A stretch of DNA of 64,000 nucleotides, taken from assembly GCA_016285075.1 (NCBI GenBank), contig JAEEQB010000003.1:89939-153938 (forward strand), in the 5' to 3' direction. Positions within the stretch are counted from its first letter, which is position 1, and each line of letters opens with the position of its first letter. Made by a program: the position numbers and the translations under genes. This document shows positions 59,808 to 64,000 of the stretch, in pieces. The notes beneath the pieces are model-generated. The model was not told the DNA's origin and did no database searches. It saw nothing but the letters and a program-made list of their open reading frames with translations. Source of the DNA: Prevotella sp. Lineage in GTDB: Bacteria > Bacteroidota > Bacteroidia > Bacteroidales > Bacteroidaceae.

Positions 59808-61055
59808 TCAATTATCAGTTGTCAATTTAAAGAGTTTGTCGCTGGGGCGCACCTTGTCTTTGACGGCAATGCTCACCCGTGTGCCCTGCTGGGCTACCTG
59901 TACGGGACCGTTGTCATCGTGTATCTCCGTAGCGGTGACATACATGGCTCCCGTCGTAGGACCTGTGATGAGCAGCCGGTCGCCCACCTGGAAGGTGGTG
60001 GCTTCGACTGTGAACTCTGCCACTCCCAGCTTGGAATAGTATTTCGTGCCTTTGCCAACGTAGACTTTGCGTTCGGTGGCGTTGGAGCCGTAGTTCTTGT
60101 TCCATTCACCCATGAACTGCCCTTGGTAATAGCCGTCCCAGAACCCACGGTTGAAGACGGTGGCGAGCCGCTGGTCCCACTGGTCTTTCCTCTCCTCGGT
60201 GAATGTGCCGTCGAGGACGGCCTGAATAGCTTCCTTGTAACAGCTGACGACGGTGTAGACGTATTCGGGTCCACGGGCGCGTCCTTCAATCTTGAACACC
60301 CTCACGCCTGATTCCATGAGGCGGTCGATGAAGCGAACCGTTTTCAGGTCCTTGGGGCTCATGATGTATTTGTTGTCAATGTCAAGCTGATAGCCTGTCT
60401 CATTGTCGGTGGCGGTATAGCTGCGGCGGCATATCTGTATGCACTCCCCGCGATTAGCGGAGCGGTTGGCGGCATGGAGGCTGAGGTAGCACTTGCCGCT
60501 GATGGCCATACACAGCGCTCCGTGACAGAACATCTCGATGCGCACCAGTTGCCCAGAGGGACCGCAGACATGACGTTCCATCACCTGACGGTGAATCTCG
60601 GCCACCTGATCCATGTTGAGCTCACGTGCCAGGACCACGACATCGGCGAACTGTGCATAGAACGTCAGTGCCTCGATGTTCGAGATGTTCAGCTGAGTGC
60701 TCAGGTGTACTTCCACGCCTACCTGCCGGCAGTACTGCATGACAGCGACGTCGCTGGCAATCACCGCCGACACCTGGGCCTCGTGTGCAGCATCGATGAT
60801 CTCGCGCATCAGCGGCAGGTCCTCACCATAAATGATGGTGTTCACCGTGAGGTAGCTCTTGATGCCGTGCTGATGACAGGTCTGGGCTATCTCGCGCAAG
60901 TCGTTGATGGTGAACGCCGATGCCGAATGTGCACGCATATTCAATGCTCCGATGCCGAAATACACGGAGTCGGCTCCTGCCTGAATGGCGGCAGCCAGCG
61001 ATTCGCGGCTTCCTACAGGAGCCATGATTTCATACTCACTTCGTTGCATCTCCAT
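59808..61055 (-). CDS. U32-family peptidase (TrhP/YegQ-like tRNA hydroxylation-type)
   Basis: 415 residues. TIM-barrel start EIMAPVGSRESLAAAIQAGAD and GIGALNMRA, then the U32 signature EMFCHGALCMAISGKCYLS..RGECIQICRR with three or more conserved Cys. Family members such as TrhP act with TrhO-type enzymes in tRNA U34 hydroxylation; collagenase-type names are historical. The start may be ATG 61055 or 61049. Between a secreted unknown and SufE, spacing 9-15 bases. Confidence 0.9.
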   Translation of the reverse strand: MEMQRSEYEIMAPVGSRESLAAAIQAGADSVYFGIGALNMRAHSASAFTINDLREIAQTCHQHGIKSYLTVNTIIYGEDLPLMREIIDAAHEAQVSAVIASDVAVMQYCRQVGVEVHLSTQLNISNIEALTFYAQFADVVVLARELNMDQVAEIHRQVMERHVCGPSGQLVRIEMFCHGALCMAISGKCYLSLHAANRSANRGECIQICRRSYTATDNETGYQLDIDNKYIMSPKDLKTVRFIDRLMESGVRVFKIEGRARGPEYVYTVVSCYKEAIQAVLDGTFTEERKDQWDQRLATVFNRGFWDGYYQGQFMGEWNKNYGSNATERKVYVGKGTKYYSKLGVAEFTVEATTFQVGDRLLITGPTTGAMYVTATEIHDDNGPVQVAQQGTRVSIAVKDKVRPSDKLFKLTTDN

Positions 61056-61070
61056 AATAGATCTTATTTT

Positions 61071-62057
61071 TCATTCATCCTCCCAATAGCTGATTTTCCG
61101 GGTTTGTGTCAGCTTGGAAGTCTGCGTTCCTGTATCTTTCTCCCAGTAAACCAGTTCGACGGTGGCACGTGTCCAGTTGCCGTTGTCGTCGTAGTCATCC
61201 TCACCATAAGTGTATTTCAGCAGGATGGAGAGAATGCATTTGTCCTGTTTGTCAAACACTTTCTGACTCTGCGACAGTATCTCATCGTCATCGTTGTAAG
61301 TATATTCGTTGACAGAGCGCAGTCCGCTTTCCTTGTTGGTCAGTACCCGCCGTCGCAGACGGAACTGGTTGTCGTAGCTGTAGGTCAGCAGGCTGTACTG
61401 CCCCTCCTGCTCCTGCATCTTTGCCTCCATCAGATAGCCATATTCATTGTATTGGCGTTCTATTAGGTCGGCCTGCTGAGTCTGTCCGTTGCGGTCGAAC
61501 TGTTCCACAGGGCTTTCCATCACCGGATTGTCGGTCACTACCTCCATCACGTTGCCGTGCAGGCCGAGGTTCAGTACATCTTTATAATAGGGAGCGGTAC
61601 AGAAGAGAAACACCTTGATGTCGTGTGCTCCCGTCTCGTTCTCGCTGTCGGAGAGTTTCACCATGCCGTATTCGCCTATGTAATACCATGCACCGTTACG
61701 TTCAGACATCTCGCCATATTCTTCAGTCAGTTTGTTCTTGTAATAGATGAAGTTACGGTTGAACAGTGTCTTTGAACCGTAAGGTCCTATGGTGATGTAG
61801 GCAGACGTCACGAAGCGGGTCTTGGCATCGCAGCTGACGATGAGTTTGCAGCGTATGCCGTAGTAGGAACCACGGAAATGCAGTTCTGTCTCGTCGCTGC
61901 TTGTTCCCCAGTCAGTGAACCCCTGGCGGTGTAATTTCGAAGCAACCGAGTCCACAGGCCCCTCGAGGGGAATGCCCAGCAGTCTCAGGCAGCGGGTATC
62001 CTGTGCCCCTGCCGACAGCGACAGGAAGAAGAGCAAAAGGGACAGTAGCTGCTTCAT
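61071..62057 (-). CDS. Secreted protein of unknown function
   Basis: 328 residues, signal peptide MKQLLSLLLFFLSLSAGAQ. Two kinds of segment: N-terminal ~20-130 alpha/beta (GIPLEGPVDSVASKLHRQGF) and C-terminal YD/RHS-like repeats (YNEYGYLMEAKMQEQ, YSYDNQFRLRRRVL, EYTYNDDDEILSQSQ). No family name is certain. It overlaps the kinase-like gene by one base (TAATG), so translation is coupled. Envelope location is inferred from the signal peptide. Confidence 0.85.
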   Translation of the reverse strand: MKQLLSLLLFFLSLSAGAQDTRCLRLLGIPLEGPVDSVASKLHRQGFTDWGTSSDETELHFRGSYYGIRCKLIVSCDAKTRFVTSAYITIGPYGSKTLFNRNFIYYKNKLTEEYGEMSERNGAWYYIGEYGMVKLSDSENETGAHDIKVFLFCTAPYYKDVLNLGLHGNVMEVVTDNPVMESPVEQFDRNGQTQQADLIERQYNEYGYLMEAKMQEQEGQYSLLTYSYDNQFRLRRRVLTNKESGLRSVNEYTYNDDDEILSQSQKVFDKQDKCILSILLKYTYGEDDYDDNGNWTRATVELVYWEKDTGTQTSKLTQTRKISYWEDE

Positions 62058-63718
62058 TAGTAGGTGAACGATGAACCGCCCAGGAACTCACGTAGCAAAG
62101 AGGTGGGTGGAATCTGGGTTTCAGGGATGGGTTTGATGTAACGCAGGAATTTCAGCAGACGGTAAGCCTCGGCATATTCGGGACAGTTCTCTGGTACCTG
62201 CTCGAGCAATGGCACTGCCTGGCTCTTGATGGTTGCCAGTTCGAAGAGCATGGCGGTGTTGAACATCGCATCGGCATTTTCCTGGAAGGGGAATATCCAT
62301 TTGTTCTCGCCTGCTCTCACGCTGGGCCATCGGCGGATGGTCTCCTGAGCCGAGACGGCACGGTACTTGTGGTCGCGTATGATGCGTCGTAACAGACGGT
62401 TGTCGGTCGTGGGGATGTAGTTGTGGTTGTCGAGCAGAATGGTGGTCAGCGCCGAGGCATAGACACGGAATATCTGTTCGTTGGGAATCTCCGATGTCAG
62501 TTCGGGGTTCAGCGCGTGGATTCCTTCCACCACCAGGATCTCTTTTTCGCCCAATCTCAGTCTGCGGCCGCTCTTTTGGCTCGTACCCGTTGGGAAGTCG
62601 TAACGCGGCAGTTCCACCTCCTCACCTTTGAACAGCGCGGTGAGCTGCTCGTTGAGCAATGGCAGGTTCAGGGCATGGAGGTTTTCGAAGTCGAAGTCAC
62701 CTTTCTCGTCGAGAGGCGTCTTGTCACGGTCGAGGAAATAGTCATCCAGCGAGATGGGAATGGGTTTGATGCCGTTGACGGCGAGCTGGATGGAGAGCCG
62801 CTTACAGGTAGTGGTCTTGCCGCTGCTTGAGGGACCGGCAATGAGCACGAGTCTGGTGCTCTTGCGCTGGGCTATCTCGTCGGCTATGCGTGCAATCTTC
62901 TTCTCCTGCAGTGCTTCGCTGATCTGGATGAGCAGTGAGGAATAGCCCTTTTCAATGACATCGTTGAGGTCGCCGATGGTACGCAGCCCGAGGATGTCCT
63001 GCCACTGGTGGTGCTCCTTGAATATGCTGAACATCTTGTCCTGATGAGTCATCTCGCCCAGCTCTTCAGGGTGTTCGCGGGAGGGGAGACGCAACAGCAG
63101 GCCGTCGAAGTATTTCTCGAGTCCGAAGAGGTAGAGCTGTGACGTGTTCGTCAGCAGAGCACCGTAATAATAGTCCACATATCCGTCGATATCGTAATAC
63201 GTGGTGTAGAGCCGGCCTGCCGACTTCAGCAGCTTCACCTTTGAGCGGTTGTGCAGTTCCTCGAACATCCTGATAGCCTCCTCTGTGGTGGTCTCGTGGC
63301 GGTGGATGGGCATGGCTGCATCAATGATCTCCTTCATGTGGCGGCGGATAGCTCCGACATCGTCCAAAGTGATGGGACGTCCGATGTTGAGGTTCACATA
63401 GTAGCCGTTGCTCACAGGGATGTCAATGGCCACCTTACACTTTGTAAAGAGCTCGTGCGCAGCCTTGCACAGTACGAAGAACAGGGTGCGTGTATAAGCC
63501 CGTGAACCGCTGGACGATGTGATGTCGAGGAACTCCACCTCTTTCTGGTTATAAACACGGAAATGCATTCCTTCCACCTTGTTGTTTACGTGAGCCGATA
63601 ACGGGCCGTGAGCCAACTGCAAACCAGTTTGCTGATATATCTCCTCGAGCGTTGCTCCTATAGGCACTTCTATGGTCTGCCCGTTGTTGCGGCAGAATAT
63701 CTTTACCTTATTTTCCAT
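62057..63718 (-). CDS. Nucleoside (uridine) kinase-like protein with N-terminal TGS-like domain
   Basis: 553 residues from the ATG at 63718 (MENKVKIFCRNN); the longer frame to 63853 is leader. N-terminal TGS/ThrRS-like domain (VPIGATLEEIYQQTG), a middle ThrRS-like second domain (~60-260), then a P-loop uridine-kinase domain with GPSSSGKTTTCKRL, SLDDYFLDRDKTPLDEKGD and VVEGIHALNPELT. The combination is standard for Bacteroidetes nucleoside kinases. Substrate by homology is uridine/cytidine. First gene of a probable six-gene minus-strand operon down to 55707. Confidence 0.92.
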   Translation of the reverse strand: MENKVKIFCRNNGQTIEVPIGATLEEIYQQTGLQLAHGPLSAHVNNKVEGMHFRVYNQKEVEFLDITSSSGSRAYTRTLFFVLCKAAHELFTKCKVAIDIPVSNGYYVNLNIGRPITLDDVGAIRRHMKEIIDAAMPIHRHETTTEEAIRMFEELHNRSKVKLLKSAGRLYTTYYDIDGYVDYYYGALLTNTSQLYLFGLEKYFDGLLLRLPSREHPEELGEMTHQDKMFSIFKEHHQWQDILGLRTIGDLNDVIEKGYSSLLIQISEALQEKKIARIADEIAQRKSTRLVLIAGPSSSGKTTTCKRLSIQLAVNGIKPIPISLDDYFLDRDKTPLDEKGDFDFENLHALNLPLLNEQLTALFKGEEVELPRYDFPTGTSQKSGRRLRLGEKEILVVEGIHALNPELTSEIPNEQIFRVYASALTTILLDNHNYIPTTDNRLLRRIIRDHKYRAVSAQETIRRWPSVRAGENKWIFPFQENADAMFNTAMLFELATIKSQAVPLLEQVPENCPEYAEAYRLLKFLRYIKPIPETQIPPTSLLREFLGGSSFTY

Positions 63719-63747
63719 CATAATGACAATGTTTTTGCTTCCACAGT

Positions 63748-63831
63748 GCAAAGGTACGAATAAGCGAGGAAAACACCAAATAAATTTGAGTGTTTTCGAG
63801 CGGGAGTACTTTCGAGCGCAGCTCAAAGGTA
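63748..63831 (-). promoter_or_regulatory. Duplicated -7 boxes before the kinase-like gene
   Basis: Minus-strand TACCTTTGC at 63748-63756 and TACCTTTG at 63824-63831, inside an exact 20-base direct repeat (63749-63768 and 63824-63843, starting CAAAGGTACGAATAAG) 75 bases apart. Two tandem promoters or a duplicated promoter. Confidence 0.6.
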
Positions 63832-63931
63832 CGAATAAGCGAGCGAAATGCAAAAGGAAAACTTGTTTTTCTTTTATTACTGTCCGCTAAACCTTGATGT
63901 CATCGCGCCCGTATGCGCATGAAGAAAAATT

Positions 63932-63964
63932 GGGCTGACTCTTGCACGAGAATCAGCCCTTTTG
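63932..63964 (+). terminator. Rho-independent terminator at right edge
   Basis: GGGCTGA (63932-63938) with TCAGCCC (63953-63959), further CTC/GAG pairing in the loop, and TTTT after it. It has T-runs on both strands, so could serve a gene on either side; no gene of either kind lies in the window. Confidence 0.55.
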
Positions 63965-63966
63965 GT

Positions 63967-63975
63967 TATCTTTGC
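63967..63975 (+). promoter_or_regulatory. -7 box pointing right at the window edge
   Basis: TATCTTTGC, perfect -7 match, probably for a gene starting beyond 64000. Confidence 0.45.
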
Positions 63976-64000
63976 AGCTTCCAAACCAAATCGACAACCA

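Overview
The window looks like a chromosomal segment of a Bacteroidales bacterium, most likely a Prevotella-type (Prevotellaceae) gut or rumen organism. The evidence is two SusC/SusD outer-membrane pairs, the Bacteroidetes BamA/OmpH/UppS gene cluster, many lipoprotein signals, near-absence of Shine-Dalgarno sequences, and repeated Bacteroidetes promoter -7 boxes (TAnnTTTGC). No rRNA, tRNA, CRISPR array, phage or complete insertion sequence was recognised.

Layout. 79-19969 is a large polysaccharide utilisation locus (PUL1). On the minus strand it has a PHB-depolymerase-like esterase, a GH97 enzyme and a GH43-GH2 fusion. On the plus strand it has a GH125 alpha-mannosidase, an unassigned helical-barrel protein, SusC, SusD, a SusE-like lipoprotein and a GH43 enzyme. 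20168-22242 is a BlaR1-TonB/BlaI pair with two visible operator palindromes. 22399-29645 holds an Upf1-type helicase, a divergent PfkB-type kinase, an OPT transporter, a PatB-type lyase and a DUF3737 beta-helix protein. 30188-32576 has a thioredoxin-fold secreted protein, a small lipoprotein and a broken lipoprotein start. 32720-34709 is an AT-richer overlapping pair (DUF4062 plus AlbA_2/HATPase), the best candidate for an accessory or defence-type system. 35041-41643 is the conserved envelope-biogenesis cluster (two OmpH, BamA, UppS, DUF6089, DUF6242). 41756-47552 carries two unannotated small ORFs, a probably frameshifted lipoprotein, an AGCS symporter, PckA and a Sir2 deacylase that lacks zinc cysteines. 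47650-54753 is a second, enzyme-poor locus (DUF4957/DUF5123-type lipoprotein, SusC, SusD with an apparent premature stop). 55065-63718 is an ECF sigma factor and a six-gene minus-strand run (LTA-synthase-like, MsbA-like ABC exporter, SufE, U32 peptidase, a secreted unknown, uridine-kinase-like protein).

The strongest unexplained signal is a family of palindromic repeats built on GGGGACAGGTT, found in at least five clusters. Three contain long near-perfect inverted repeats (32, 47 and 46 bp arms). Two near-identical ones bracket the PUL1 GH43 gene, and two other copies share 56 identical bases on either side of the segment that holds the DUF4062/AlbA_2 pair. They resemble REPIN/REP elements mobilised by RAYT transposases, but no transposase is present in the window. 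A second theme is short tandem or low-complexity repeats at gene ends, including one lying in frame inside the helicase and others that supply C-terminal or stop codons.

All calls rest on reading the sequence and on remembered family features; no database search was possible.
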